The notes below the pieces were generated by a model, which saw nothing but the letters and a program-made list of their open reading frames with translations, searched no databases and was not told where the DNA came from. The position numbers were made by a program, and so were the translations under genes. 64,000 nt of DNA from Plicaturopsis crispa FD-325 SS-3 (taxonomy: Eukaryota > Basidiomycota > Agaricomycetes > Amylocorticiales > Amylocorticiaceae): NCBI GenBank assembly GCA_000827205.1, contig KN832559.1, positions 309,167-373,166 on the forward strand, read 5' to 3'. Below, piece by piece: positions 37,488-49,453 of this stretch (its first letter is position 1; the number at the start of each line of letters is the position of its first letter).

Positions 37488-38833
37488 ATGGCAGGATCCT
37501 CAGCTCAACGGTCGAACTCGAGGACGTCGGTCAAGATCCCGTCTGCCACCCCTGGATGGAAATTGGATACGTGGTGCTACCTTCCCGATGCCAATGCTCG
37601 AGCACCGAGTGCAGTGATAATCATGTGCGTTCATCTTCCTGAGCTGCAAAATGCAAGGATATGCGCGCTTTGAGTTATTCGGCATGTGCATGTATTTCGT
37701 GCACTCGCGGGATTCACTTTTCACACTAGAATCTCCGATCTTGAACCACCCCGTCTATGCCTTTACGCCTGTTGACGCGTACGGTTGAATAGGGCGCATG
37801 GTTTCGGTGCAAACAAACTTATGGGCCTTTCCAAGTATGCGGAAGCGTTTGTGGACCAGGGATACGCAGTCCTTGTATTCGACTACCGTCGCTGGGGATC
37901 CTCAGGTTCGTCTCCTACTTTCGGTGCCCAAATGAGATCACCCTAATTGTAGGCTGTATGCAAGATGGGACGCCTCGTCACATTCTCTCCGTCCCTGACC
38001 AACTCGAAGACTATCGCACCGTCATCAAATACGCTCGCCAGCAACCCGAGATCGACCCACAGCGTGTGATCATCTGGGGATCTAGCTTCTCTGGGGGCCA
38101 TGCGATAACATTGGCGAGCGATGTGGGTTATTTCGACTACTCTAAGTGCGCTCGAGTAGCTGAGGACGTTGCCAACCCAAATTTCAGCCGTCCCTGAATG
38201 TTGCTGCCGCTTTGGCGCAATGCCCGTATACTGGCGTGACGTCTCGCAAACGGCGTCCCATCACTTTTCCTTTCCTCCGGATAATGTTCTACGCACTCGC
38301 CGATGCTGTCAAATTGCGTCTTGGACTCTCGCCTTTGTACATCCCCGTAGCCGGCCTCCCAGGACAAGTCGCTGCTCTAACAAGTCCCGGTGCACTGGAT
38401 GGATTGAGTCTTCTGGCTGAAAATTCGGGGTATGCTGATGATCTAGTATTCTTGAAACGTACGAAAGAAAAGCTAACTCGATGTGCTAGCGATTTCCCGA
38501 ACAAAGTTTCGGCTTCGTCACTCTTGTCGTTCTCTTCTTATAAACCCTTTGCAAACGCATCTGCTATATCTGCGCCCATACTTGTCCTCGCATCTATTCA
38601 AGACAACCTATGCCCCGCTTCAGGGGCTCGGAAGGTCACGGCGACCGCACAACAGTCCGAACTAGTGGAGCTACCAGGGGGTAAGTCGTCGGTACAGCTG
38701 AATTGTCCGAGGCAAACGTACTCAATTCCTGGACTCTATAGGTCATTTCGATGTATATCCTGGAGGAAAGGACCACGATGCTAGTTTGCAGGCACAGATC
38801 ACTTTTCTCAGAAAATACGGAGCCAAGTTATGA
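37488..38833 (+). CDS. Alpha/beta hydrolase (dienelactone hydrolase / peptidase S15-like fungal type)
   Basis: Serine hydrolase of unknown substrate. Exons: 37488-37624, 37793-37905, 37953-38122, 38188 to about 38428, then about 38489-38679 and the final exon ending at 38833. The opening reads TPGWKLDTWCYLPDANARAP then AVIIMAHGFGANKLMGLSKY (oxyanion region HGFG). The nucleophile elbow is IIWGSSFSGGHAITLASD (GxSxxG with Ser in SFSGG). The acid is in LVLASIQDNLCPASGARK and the His in LVELPGGHFDVYPG. The Ser-Asp-His triad is complete. The middle lid-like part ITFPFLRIMFYALADAVKL is hydrophobic. The join around 38240 may hide one more short intron, since the text there reads through in frame without a family match. 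A cytosolic or loosely membrane-associated esterase-like role is inferred. Confidence 0.9.
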
Positions 38834-40794
38834 TTTTTGTGTTCGGTGCTATACAATGCAGGCAGTTCGGATGATGCAGTCAATCTATGAGTTCACACAC
38901 TCTGGATCTGACTTAGCCGCTTTGCAACGTATTGGCTACAGGTCAACCCTGAACATTCTAGGCGTCAAGTTCACAGCGTCACACTGCACGCCACACGATC
39001 CTGATTCAGTATGTCTCATTCACCTTTGACCAGTTCTACGCCACTCATCCTATTGCTCAATGCTGAGGAGACGATACAGTGATTATCAGGAATTGGATTG
39101 GCTACGCGGCCCAGTGGCTGCTACCCGCTGCGCCTTATAGTATCGCCCAACAAGTCCCTTTCTGTACGCGCCTATTCCCGCTAAGTTGCATTGGCCGATA
39201 CGCGGGTATACACACACACTGGAGTACAACGTGTGTGGTTTTCAAATGGATCGGCCTTCATCTGCGGTGCGTCTCCGGTTCGCCCCCAATTTGCTTTCCG
39301 ATTCTCACAAGGTGTTTGTCAGCTTCCCTCAGGCTGGGCGTCCATGTGGGCATTCCAGAAGAAGTGAACGCTCACCAGTGAACGGCACATCACGCAAATG
39401 GGCTGTTGCACTCACTTGTTTTAACTGCACGCCTGTGCACCGGCGACCCTTGTATACTCAATGAATCCGATAACGGGCGAGGCATCGCCGTATATCAGCT
39501 TCATCTTGTTTAAGCTTCACAATGTAAGTAAATGCCTTGTTCGTCTTCTGTTGGCCCGAGTGGAGAAGTTCCCCGATTTGAGCCTTGTGCTAGCTGAAGA
39601 GTGTCTTGTCCTCGTCTGCCTAGCGCTTTCAGATGCCATTTGCTGCCCTACCGCGCGGACAAGACGTCTTCCACACAAATTGGCGCCCTCCGTCGGCGAA
39701 GGCATTATGCCGACCACGATCTCTAAACACACCAAGTACCGATTTCTTCTCTTGCGGCCATATTCCGAGTCAGCATACCGAAGGGGCCGGTGCGATCCCT
39801 ATGCACCTACGAACGGAAATCCTTTCGGCGTCACGCGAAGTCCAGGAATCGATCTCAACTCTAATCTACTTCGATGGCCTTTTGTTACCCTACCAGTGCA
39901 GCCTCTGGATCCAACGTATCTGTCGGACCCGCGTTTGTGGTGTAATGCGGTTTCCGTTTTCTGCGCGGGTAGACGGGTCTTCGAAGTTTGCGATTTGCTT
40001 TCCCCCCATCCTTGCTTCGCTACTCCATTGCTTCCCTAAGTAAGTCCGATCTACGTCGTATATTGAACGCCACTCTCCTTGTTATTGTACGCGCCACCCC
40101 AATGCCACTTACACTGGCACAGATACATGCCACTCGTCTGCCACGTGAGCGGCATCAGATTCTACTTACAGTTTCAATCGTTCCCGGGTCAATTACTCTT
40201 GCTTCCTGCCGCCATGCATGTCTACGAGCGCTTAAATTCTACACAGCCTCAATCCGCATGGGGTGCCGTCACTCGTGCCAGCTCAGTTCTGATTCACCGC
40301 CGCAAAACATGTGGTAATATTTTGGCGTGCTGACTGGCTCAGGGCAGTGCTTTAAATCCGACAGATGCTCGGAAAACCAGTTCAGTTCAGCCAGGTACAC
40401 CGACCGTCCTGCTTTGCGGTGCAGGGCAACCTTCTTCGTGCCGCTCGAGACGTTTCCACCGACTCGCGCACTTTTTATCTGCTCGGGAAAGTTCTATTGG
40501 ACGTTTCCGAGACTTGTCCTCCAGCTCATCTCTATTTTCTACTCGCCGACACCCTCCCTATGCTGTGCGCAACAGTCTGCGGCATGCCCGGAATCCCGGT
40601 GCGCACCCCCCGCTCTGCCTCGACAATGCCTCATGACGTCGATAGTCGAGTACTCGACATTCCAGGTTGTCCCGCCTTTTGGCGCTTATGCTTTCCCCTC
40701 AGCCTTAACTTCTACGCAGGCTGTGCTCTCTACGCAGACTTAAAAGACAGCACTCGCGCTACCATGGAGTTCCCCCCTCACTCCACAGTTCACG
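38834..40794. other. Long intergenic region before the C2H2 gene
   Basis: About 2 kb of pyrimidine-biased sequence on the + strand. Open frames up to 192 codons at 39461-40039 overlap in several frames and carry no motif. Probably the long promoter or leader of the C2H2 gene. Confidence 0.4.
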
Positions 40795-42301
40795 ATGCGT
40801 CCTAGCAATACCAACAATAACAACGCCCCGCCCACAATTCGTCTCGAAGACTACCACAGCGGACGCGAACTCCCTTCATCTGCGCCTGCATTCTCGGGAG
40901 TCAACCAGGGGTACGCGTTTACTTACTTCCCCCTGAGAGGCGACTAACTTATAGGCCCTGTAGGCTTGTCCCCCGATCCATGGGCGCTGAAGACTACCAA
41001 TCGCACCCGCTCGCATTCAATAATGCCGACCAGTTTGCACAGAGCGGCTCTGACGCGTATATGCTCGGGCACCATTCCACCCATTCCCGCTCCTACTCTG
41101 AAGGATCGAGTGGCAGAGAGATGGCTCAGAATATGTACATGCAATCAGTACCATCGTCACTGTATGGTTCTCCCTCACCCTCTCCTGTGGATGCTACAAG
41201 TACGTCGTACTTGACTATGAGTATAAATCAACGATTAAGCCTGCGTAAATAGCATGGCAAAGCGATGCACCGAACACACCTCAGATATATTCTAACCCGT
41301 CCTTCGCTCATTCTTTCGATACGGTCACCTCACCTCACACGATGTCAAGACCTTATCCAATGCACAGTCAAAATCCTCGCTTCCGCTCCGTACAGCGCAT
41401 ATCCACAGAGATGGACCATCACGATGTCCCGGTCGATTATCCGGCTAGCGCATCGTCCGGCTACCTTCGTCCGCCTGTCTCGCCTGTCACAATCGGGCTG
41501 CGCCGCACGCAATCTGAAAAGCGTAGTGCAAGTCCGGGACGGGATATATTTAGTATGAATGACTACCTGACCGGGTGGAACGAGTCTGCACTTGCGGTCT
41601 CCCCGACTCCATCCCCTCCATTGTCCCTCCACTCCAACTCCTCCAACGCCCCGGACGGCCTACTTTCCCCCATGTCTGCTCCTCCCCAGATGGTCTCTGC
41701 AGCCACCCCCTACGATTTCTCTTTTCCCGCTGTGCAACACCTCGATCTGGCGCAGGCGCCAAACACTCAAATTTACACTGGCGCGAACCAATCCTTCGTT
41801 GACGACGCCACATTTGGATCTGCTGAAGGGTTCGGCTGGCAAGCGACCAATCCGCATAGTGCGCCTGGGTCGAGCATGCTAAGCACTTCTCCGTTGCCGG
41901 ATTTCGATAATCGCGACGACATGATGTTACCCATGCCCGACGAAGGGTTTACCGCACAATCTGAGGGCCCCTCTTCGGCGCCCATCACACCCCCGCGCTT
42001 ACGTCTCATGCGGCCGAAGGTCACGACGGACGCCATGCGTGCAGCCAGCGACAAAAAGAAGAAGCACGCGTCCCAGTGGGTCTGCCACCTCTGCACAGAG
42101 TCGTTTACGACGAAATACTCGATGACCCGTGCGTGTATCTGGAACGGTGCTTTTTTTCGCATGCGCTAATATTTTCTAGGTCATATTGACGCGCATCTCG
42201 GGATTAAACACCCATGCCCGGAGTGTGGTCTCCAGTTTGGAAATATTAGCGACCGCCAGCGACATATAAACAAGAAACACAAAACGCCCGCCCCCAGCTA
42301 A
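40795..42301 (+). CDS. C2H2 zinc-finger protein, copy 1 of a related pair
   Basis: Likely DNA-binding regulator. Exons: 40795-40910, 40964-41199, 41253-42128, 42180-42301, about 450 residues. The long N-terminal part is disordered and Ser/Pro-rich with short repeated phrases (SHSRSYSEGSSGREMAQNMY, TIGLRRTQSEKRSASPGRDI). Two zinc fingers close the protein: WVCHLCTESFTTKYSMTRHI then DAHLGIKHPCPECGLQFGNI and SDRQRHINKKH. The last intron interrupts finger 1 right after SMT, at the same place as in the next gene. RQSEKRSASP could be a phosphorylation site cluster. Together with the paralogue 1.5 kb downstream on the same strand, it looks like an old tandem duplication. Confidence 0.9.
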
Positions 42302-43619
42302 CGAGCGCTACACTGGGACTCACAAAGTTCTGTAAGTGCACAGGTTATTTCCGCCTTGAGGCCCATTCTCACAGTTGTTCCCTTTATGCAGCATCCACAT
42401 GCCTGTATTGTATCTTTGCTGCATCAGTAATCCCCCGTCTTGCCTGTATACGTCCTCTCCATCTGCTCACTTTTCCTACTTACCACATGCTCTCCAAATA
42501 CTCCTCCATATCTCCCACATCGCCCGCGATAGCACTGCGGACAATAGAACCCTCATGACCTCAAACTTTCTTTCTCTGCGTTCACGATCCCTTCAATCAG
42601 CGTCTTCGTTTCACATAGCGTACATGCGATCTCGACCTATTTCTGACGAACAGCACTGCATATTCGGTCTCTGGAGTCATTCCTCTGCCATACCCAAGTT
42701 TGCTTACGATACGCCGGCATACCGACTAATATGTCTCTACGTACAGCGTCTGTGGGACTCTGTATTCAGATTTCGCGCACCAATCGAAAAATGCCCTCAT
42801 GAAGCCCCGGCCGAAGTATCTTGAACGCCTCCCCGCAGACCCCGCAACCTGAAACGGAAGTCAAGGTCGCTGATATAATCAGCCCCGATAGGGACAAAAC
42901 CACCGCGCTGGTTATATTGGAGCCAATTTTAAGCCAATTCCACCGCCGTTCGTCTCTGTCCGCGCCTTGCTGGAGTCGGTGCTGTGAGGCTACCGCAACG
43001 CTCGACGTGCGCATGGGCGTCTTGACTGAACCTCAAGCTCGAGAGTATAACAAAACGCACCGCCGCCGTCGTCGAATCACAGTCTGTGCGTCGCGAGGTG
43101 TGTCGGATCTTGACTATCTATTGAGTCCTCCCGATTGCCCTTAATCGAAAATGCCAAGCTGCGATGTAGGCGGCGTAGGAGCCGTCTTCGCACCGCAAGG
43201 GACAAGTAGGAACGTGCATCCTTACGGCTGCGGTTCACACCGACGTCCAGGTGCAAAGATCGGAAACTCCACGGGCGCAGTGGCTCGGGACACGTATACG
43301 CCAAACGACCTACGTGGATCATATCACTGCGGAACGCTGCGGCACTATTCCGTCCAGGAGACGGGGCTACAAGCTCAAGTGAATAGGTGTGTTCCTTGAC
43401 CATTCCGAGCATCTTGAAAACATTCATGGGAAAGCTTTGCGTAAATGACTATTCAGAAGTCCTCAAATCTACACAGGTTTCGCTATCTTCCTCGTGCAGT
43501 TCCTTCCGTATGCAACGTTCTATACGCGACACTATCGCACTGAGGGGAATTCGCGGGCGCTTAAGTGCAATGGGCGTCTAAATAAGCGCCCGTATGCTCA
43601 CGTGGGTTCCCCGGACGCG
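42302..43619. other. Spacer between the two related C2H2 genes
   Basis: 3' UTR of the first gene and upstream region of the second. No credible gene. Confidence 0.45.
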
Positions 43620-43626
43620 TATATAT
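43620..43626 (+). promoter_or_regulatory. TATA-like box of C2H2 gene copy 2
   Basis: TATATAT about 200 bp before the start codon at 43823, followed by a C/T-rich leader at about 43650-43740. Confidence 0.6.
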
Positions 43627-43822
43627 GAGTCGCGCATGAGGCACAGCTGTGCACAGCACCTCTCTCTTTCTCTTTCCCTCGATCCCTGTCTGACTCGCGT
43701 CGACTTACCTCCCCCTCGAACGCTCACTTTAAGCCCCTCACGCTGCGCTGATAACGACATTCAACTGTCGCTATCTCCGTACGCCACATACGCCGCCCAC
43801 GCTGGAAGCCCCGTATCTATAC

Positions 43823-45119
43823 ATGGAGTCTGGCGAGTCAGAGTACATCCCTGGGATCCAGGTGATGTCGCCATCTGGAGAGGTCTCGCAGGATTACATG
43901 ACTGGCAGCGATACATTTGGGTGCGCATCGCTACAACGCTCTGTAGACAATACTGACCGGAGCCGTGCTTATAGGACGGTGGACTATCCAAGTCCCTTCC
44001 CTCACTCACCGGAGGACGCGTATTCTTTCGGCAACCTCCCCGCCCTCCCTGAGGATGTGTTTGGCCGCGCCTTATGGTCATATCGATCCCCCGGAACGCC
44101 GTCCGACGATGACGGGCATTCCTCGCACGTGTCGTCCGCACATTCCAGCCCACAAATCTTCACTCAAGACGGTAATTATACGCTTTCCAATGACTTGGAT
44201 AGGTTTCTCATGTTCTACAATCTAGTATGGCCAAACAACTACTCCCCACCAATGCAGCCCCGGCCTGTTGAAGAGCGTTTTGGTATTGAGGGTCTGAATA
44301 TGGAGGACTTCATTGTTGCGGACCCGAATTCTACGCTGTTTGGCTCTTCTACCGTCCCAGCGCAGAGCGATCGCCTCGATGATCTTTCCCAGGCAGGCAT
44401 TCCCCACCTGACTCCTGACTTCGGTACCGCTCCCTCCGGCGCCAATAATGGCCCAAAGAACCTCTCACTCGATGTCAACTTCATGGCGATGGGAGACCCT
44501 TCCTCTAACTCGTCCCTCGACTCGGGCTATGAGAATGGCATGCTATTACTCCCCTCTCCTACCATTCAGCGACCGCGGAGCGCTCGCCGTAGCAGCTTCT
44601 CGGAAGGCAGTGACTCCTCTTTCCTGCGCCCCGACATAGTTAATGCCATCCGGCCACGCGGCCACCACCGCACTGTCAGCGCCCCGACGGCCAATGCAGA
44701 GTCTGTCTCGAGTTTACGGAGTAGCCACTTATCCATGAGTCCCTCAGACTGGGACGCGGAGGCTGTGGACACGGGCTCGCCGGGTGGTTCTCGAACCTCC
44801 CCCTCCGTCGTCAGGAACGTCGTCGCCAGCCAGGCAATGCAGTCGGCGAGCGCGCGGCGGCGCTCCAACCCGCCGAAGTTTTTCTGCAAGATCCCTGGAT
44901 GCGGCGCTGGTCTGACCACTGCTTTTAGTTTGAGCAGTGAGTGCCTTCTTCGTTATTTGCCCAAGGCCGTGTACTCATCGCGTGTGTCGTATAGGGCACA
45001 TGAACTCGCATACGAAGGCGGTGTCGTATAACTGCCGACACTGCCCGAGCGTGTTCGGGAACGCCAGTGATCGTCAACGCCACGAGAAGCATCAGCACAC
45101 GAACAAGAAACGAACTTAA
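43823..45119 (+). CDS. C2H2 zinc-finger protein, copy 2 of a related pair
   Basis: Likely transcription regulator, about 410 residues. It begins MESGESEYIPGIQVMSPSGE, has a long disordered Ser/Pro-rich region (SARRSSFSEGSDSSFLRPD, PRGHHRTVSAPTANAESVSS), and ends in two fingers: FFCKIPGCGAGLTTAFSLS, then RHMNSHTKAVSYNCRHCPSV and FGNASDRQRHEKHQH. The end motif FGNxSDRQRHxxxxH is shared with the preceding gene (FGNISDRQRHINKKH), and both split finger 1 with an intron just before the first His. Another 54-nt intron is likely at about 43922-43975 (GTGCGC to TTATAG); it is in frame, so its removal cannot be proven here. PRGHHRTVSAP resembles a 14-3-3 or kinase site. Confidence 0.9.
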
Positions 45120-45540
45120 TCTGCACTCACCCTCCGCTCACGACAGGATCCTGAGCCGTTATAGGCCGTCGACCTCCGAACGGACTGTCCAATCCTTGGA
45201 CTTCTTTGCCGCACTGCTGTCTTTTTAATAACATGTTATCGTCTAGTTATACCTCGGGATCTTGTATACCTCCGCATTCGCTTTGCAGAATCTCCCCTAC
45301 ATTATAGATTCAAGAAGCAGTTATCTTCCATCATCCCACCCCTCCGCTATGATCTGGTCTTCGTTACTGTGTTTTCCCCCTGTTGTCTCCCTCACCTACT
45401 TACATGAATGTATCAAGTCCATCTTAACCCTTACTCACTGACGAGACCACAAGGCAGTATCAAGAACTGCAACCAGCTTCAGACGTCAAGGTTCGAAAGG
45501 CAATTTCATCAAGAGCCGTACTTCCTATTCGATGGACTGG
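45120..45540. other. Convergent intergenic gap
   Basis: 3' ends of the C2H2 and COQ4 genes. Nothing else seen. Confidence 0.5.
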
Positions 45541-46523
45541 TCAACTCGGAGGAGCCGCGTCCTTCTGGCGTTTCGCTGCGGCAGCCTTCGCCTCGCTCAG
45601 TGGCTTACTCCACCTCGCCTCGGGAGGGTCCCATATGCCCAGCTCCTGTTTCATCTCCTCCACATTCTGGCCCCACCGGTCTTCCCAGTAAACCGTGATC
45701 ATGCTCCGAGAACTCCCGCCGCACTTCAACGCCCAAGGTACGAACTCGGAGAAGAGGCGTTGTCGCTTGGCAGGGGTCAGACGCAGATGCCCAAACGCTG
45801 CAGAGAACGCCGCCATAGGAAGTCCGAGGTTGGCGAACTCGAAGAACTTGAGCGCGAGCTCCGATTCGACGTTCACCGGGAGATTGCATATGCAGTGGTA
45901 GAAGTCGTGACATTCGCGGTACCGCTGCATCACGTATGCGAGCTCGGGGTCCGAGATGTAGTGCACCTGCATAGCGTGTCGCGGTGAGTTCAAGGGTCGC
46001 TCACAGCTACTAACTGAATATGCACGCACAGGTTCCCGTGTATCGGGGGTGACACCGCATCGCTCTAGCCATGTTACGTAGGCACGACCGAAGGTGCCCT
46101 CGGGATACTGGGCCAGCTTGTCCATATCGATAGTTCTTGAATTGACCCTGGGGCGCTCCTTGAGGATCTTCCTGCCTTCGGGGCTTTCCAGCATGATGTC
46201 GCGCAGGCGAGGGAGGCTTGGCCCTGCGGTTGTCTCCCCAAGCGCTGCAACCATATCTGGGGGCCGCATTTAGTGAGTTTATCTTCTACGGTGTATGTTT
46301 TGCAACGCGTACCGCCTCGCCGCGGGTTCGCAAGGGACATAAACGCGGAACCAGCGGCCAGAAACGCGTTCTCGAACCAGTTTAACGGAATATGGCCTTC
46401 ATACGCAGGTTGTGTGTTGACCGAACGCGCCTGAGAGCGCGCATTGCATATTGCAGACTGTCTCGAAAAACGGAATGTAGCACGTCGTGAACCTGCGCGC
46501 AATGAAGAGGATACGAGCGACAT
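45541..46523 (-). CDS. COQ4: Ubiquinone biosynthesis protein COQ4, mitochondrial
   Basis: Scaffold and C1-decarboxylating/hydroxylating component of the coenzyme Q synthesis complex on the matrix side of the inner mitochondrial membrane. Exons: 46313-46523, 46030-46256, 45541-45966, about 287 residues. The first 30-40 residues are Arg/Ser-rich without acids (SLRAGSRRATFRFSRQSAIC), a typical mitochondrial presequence. Then YEGHIPLNWFENAFLAAGSA, DMVAALGETTAGPSLPRLRD, the conserved metal motif HDFYHCICNLPVNVESE (His-Asp-x2-His-x11-Glu), and ELALKFFEFANLGLPMAAF. The 63-nt intron between exons 2 and 3 is in frame but its removal restores the family text TREPVHYISDPELAYVMQRY. The C-terminus is Ala/Lys-rich and longer than in yeast. 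Confidence 0.95.
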
Positions 46524-46850
46524 GGTGGTAAGAGCGTGAGTGCCGTGCGCCGTAACTGGATGGCCCGTGCGCATTATGTTATCTAATCTCAGCCATTTCA
46601 CAAACTCAGCCGCCGCCGGCCACCGTCCTTTCACTCTTACCACCATGTACTCTGGCTATTTTGCTATTGTCCACATTTCCACAGTCGTCCGGTTACCGTC
46701 GTCGTTGCTAGGCAGGCACTCGGGAAACTCGCATTAATTTCCTACAGGATTCAGGGACGCGACCCCGCGATGGTCATTGTCCGCACAGTGTGGACCAGAG
46801 GGTGTCCCGGATCGCTTTCTAAATCAAAGCGCGCCATGGCATCGACATGG
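46524..46850. other. Divergent promoter region between COQ4 and a zinc-finger gene
   Basis: About 400 bp between start codons including the TATA box listed next. A bidirectional arrangement is likely. Confidence 0.55.
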
Positions 46851-46858
46851 TATATAAG
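46851..46858 (+). promoter_or_regulatory. TATA box of the third zinc-finger gene
   Basis: TATATAAG, 73-80 bp upstream of the ATG at 46931. It decides the start: an upstream in-frame Met at 46847 would place the TATA box inside the coding sequence. Confidence 0.75.
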
Positions 46859-46930
46859 GGCCCCGTATTCTGTCTACCTGCCCCCATCTCGTCTCTCGAC
46901 TGGCAAGTTCCACCACTCCCACTCCAAGAC

Positions 46931-47920
46931 ATGTACACTGTCAACGCAGAACGGACCGGGCCTACCCCTCGAGTTATCATAGGTCCTCCTCCTCGACGCG
47001 CCTTAGCAGACAAACGGCGCTTCGGCATGGTCTTTCCTCCCGAGTCCTCGAGTCCGACGCGTTCAGACTCTGCATCCAGTACTACCTTGAGCGATCTGGG
47101 CAGCCAGTGGACTTCCTTGATCAGCAGCAACACTAGCGGGACCAGCGACGAGGCCGCAGAGGGCAAGCCCACTCCAGCGCAGATGGTCGCCGCCGAGTAC
47201 TATGCTACTGAACAACTCAAAACACCGACAGTGGAGGCGGCGAAAACGGAACGGGATCTGCCACCCTTACCCCAAAGCATCTACCGGACGTCGTTCCACT
47301 CTAACTCCCCGTCTGAGGACAATATCGCTCTGCCGCAAGATCCTGTCACGGTCCCGCCGAAGGTCACCTCTCGTCCTCCGTTGGTCGAGGAACCCAAAGC
47401 TTGGCGTCCCCGTTCTATACTTCCCGAATTTAATCAAGCTGTACGTTCGATCTCATGCGTTTGTGATGGTGCTTTGCTCACCAAGTTTCCTGTAGGCCCG
47501 CGAAGCTGCCTCGACTATGCATCTTCTCCGGCTATCCGACAAAGACAAGATTCCTTGCCAGCGGCCGGACTGCAACGATGTCCTCGCCAACGCGAGGAAA
47601 CTCAAGTATCACCTGCACATTCACATCATCGCCGATGGGTGCGTATCTACCCATTGATTGACAGTTCATATGGCTTATCTCTACACTCTAGACTCTTCAA
47701 ATGTTCTGCTTGTGGAGGCCGATACGAGAATAGTCGCGAGTTGGCCATGCACGTATGCCGCGAGCTGCCTTCGCCTCCCCCGAGCCCTGTCGTAGGTCCG
47801 TATTTCCATAGCCTCAGATGTAGGATTCCGACTGACATTTTTCTCGTTGATATAGATGGATTCCGCCGCGTCTTCAACAAGATCAAAAAGTCTTGCGGGA
47901 TCGAGGACGAGGACGACTGA
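46931..47920 (+). CDS. Zinc-finger protein with C2H2 and C2HC-like fingers
   Basis: Probable nucleic-acid-binding protein of about 270 residues. Exons: 46931-47440, 47496-47638, 47692-47795, 47856-47920. The N-terminal 170 residues are disordered, Pro/Ser/Thr-rich (MYTVNAERTGPTPRVIIGPP ... WRPRSILPEFNQA). The next exon carries CQRPDCNDVLANARKLKYHL then HIH, a C2H2 finger with a four-residue Cys spacing. The following finger is FKCSACGGRYENSRELAMHV then C, ending in Cys rather than His. A Pro-rich link (RELPSPPPSPVV) leads to a short C-terminus (GFRRVFNKIKKSCGIEDEDD). Not closely recognisable as a named family. It is divergently transcribed from COQ4. Confidence 0.85.
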   Translation: MYTVNAERTGPTPRVIIGPPPRRALADKRRFGMVFPPESSSPTRSDSASSTTLSDLGSQWTSLISSNTSGTSDEAAEGKPTPAQMVAAEYYATEQLKTPTVEAAKTERDLPPLPQSIYRTSFHSNSPSEDNIALPQDPVTVPPKVTSRPPLVEEPKAWRPRSILPEFNQAVRSISCVCDGALLTKFPVGPRSCLDYASSPAIRQRQDSLPAAGLQRCPRQREETQVSPAHSHHRRWVRIYPLIDSSYGLSLHSRLFKCSACGGRYENSRELAMHVCRELPSPPPSPVVGPYFHSLRCRIPTDIFLVDIDGFRRVFNKIKKSCGIEDEDD

Positions 47921-48116
47921 TCTGGCCATTTCTCCACCCATCTCTGTCTGTAGAATGTCACCTGCTCACCACTGTATCTATATGCTACCTCCGATTGCGT
48001 CAATGTTTTCCTAGCTCTCATTTCTTGCTGCTGTGCTCTCCAAAATTATCCATACTGTGCAATAATAACGTCGCGTATCCTATACTCAACATGGACGCTC
48101 AGCGTCTCGCTCATGC

Positions 48117-49217
48117 TCATTCATCGTAAGGCTTCGTCAACGCTTCCTCCCTGCAAGCCCGTCCGCAAAAGTGATCCTGGTCACCCTGCGGTAGATTGAG
48201 GCACATGATACACCGCGGCGCGATGCCTAGCGCGACTGCCTCCCTGATTCAAAACCGTCAGAGCATGAACAACATGCTGAATCGAAAAATGGTAACGCTC
48301 ACTCGCGATGGCTGTTAGAGCAGTAATAGCTCATGCGCGAGCCCTCGTCGAGGTGCACCCGCTCATTGCACCCGGGGATAATGCACTCGTCGAGCTCTGG
48401 CGTGTTCCCATACTGCACAGTGCCATTGCCATATTGACTCGTTAGCCCGGGGTAGGCCTGGGCAATATTTGCTACGGCTGGATGCGCTGCGACGGCGGAT
48501 GCGAGATAGGAAGTCGCCTGGCTGAGCGGCTGGAACGGTTGGTTGTTCGATTTTCCGGTCTGCAGGAAAGGGTTTTTCGACTGAGAGGGCTGGTATGGCT
48601 GCTGGGGCGCCTGACGTTGTGCATTAGGGCGTGCGTACGGAGCCTGCGCCTGCGGTTGCGGCTGTGGGGCTGGCTGGGCGTATGCCTGGCTCTGCTGAGG
48701 CTGCCTTGTTTCTGCAGGGAAGGGCGTTAGTATGCGTTACGCATATAGAAACTTTGCGGCAGGTGGGGACCGCTACTCACGCGGTGCAGGCGCTGGAGGA
48801 ACGACTGGTTTCTGCGCAAACCTGACTCCAGGTTTGGATGGGACACCTGGCGCTACAGCCCTTGCAGGGCCTGTGTTCGTAGCGCCAACAGCAGGTGCGT
48901 TGATGCCCTTTGCATTATTCGCCTGTGCAGCACAGTTCTTGCTGCAGAAGTCGTGATTTGCAAACTTTGGTTTCTGGTGGCAGACCTAGATGGAAGGTGT
49001 TAGAATATTATGCACTGATGAGAGCGTCACTTACGGTGCAGAGAGAGGCGGCCTGCGCCGCACACGTCTTACCACAGTAAGCGAACGCGCCGAATTTCGG
49101 TCGTTGGTGACAGAACTACGTCGCAATATTATTAAGGCTGAGCATGCACGCAGTACTGATGAACAGAAAATTCCGTACGTCGCATTGAGAAGAAGGATTC
49201 ATGCTGAGAGTAGCCAT
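48117..49217 (-). CDS. Zinc-knuckle protein resembling the N-terminal half of basidiomycete PARP-like proteins
   Basis: About 286 residues with four Cys-rich modules. Exons: 49179-49217, 49035-49115, 48781-48985, 48303-48711, 48117-48243, all in phase. Modules in order: CDFCHQRPKFGAFAYCGKTC, CTVCHQKPKFANHDFCSKNC, CIIPGCNERV with SYYCSNSH, and CIMCLNLPQGDQDHFCGRAC. The pattern is Cys-x2-Cys-x-(x)-Pro-(Lys)-x(5-8)-(Tyr/Phe)-Cys-x3-Cys. Between modules 2 and 3 lies a Gln/Pro/Ala-rich disordered segment (AQPAPQPQPQAQAPYARPNA). The same knuckle type (VCGVKPKYVERGFQHPYCGR then TC) opens the PARP-like gene at 55124-56443. This gene lacks a catalytic domain and ends EEALTKPYDE. A role as a binding or adaptor partner of the nearby ADP-ribose genes is inference. 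Confidence 0.8.
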
Positions 49218-49453
49218 GGTGTCGTCGAGGGTCGATTGATTGTGCCCCTCAACAAGGATCCCCCTCTGCTTTATCATCCGAGGCAACGCCGTAAACGTGG
49301 GCTCCATGAGGACATAGTCGAAAACAGAAAGCGCTGCCGGTGCGCAGCCTCAGAGCCTCATTTATTGTACATCGATACATGCTGGCAGAGGGATGGAACA
49401 CACGTGTCGGACATGCCGACGGTTGGGAGAGAGAAGGGATGCGGTGCGAGTGC

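Noticed and set aside
39461-40043. Two overlapping frames of 136-192 codons on the + strand
   Set aside because: Neither shows a family motif or a consistent exon chain; both follow pyrimidine-rich sequence.
46847-46930. Earlier start codon for the zinc-finger gene at 46931
   Set aside because: The added N-terminus would be translated from the TATATAAG box and leader.
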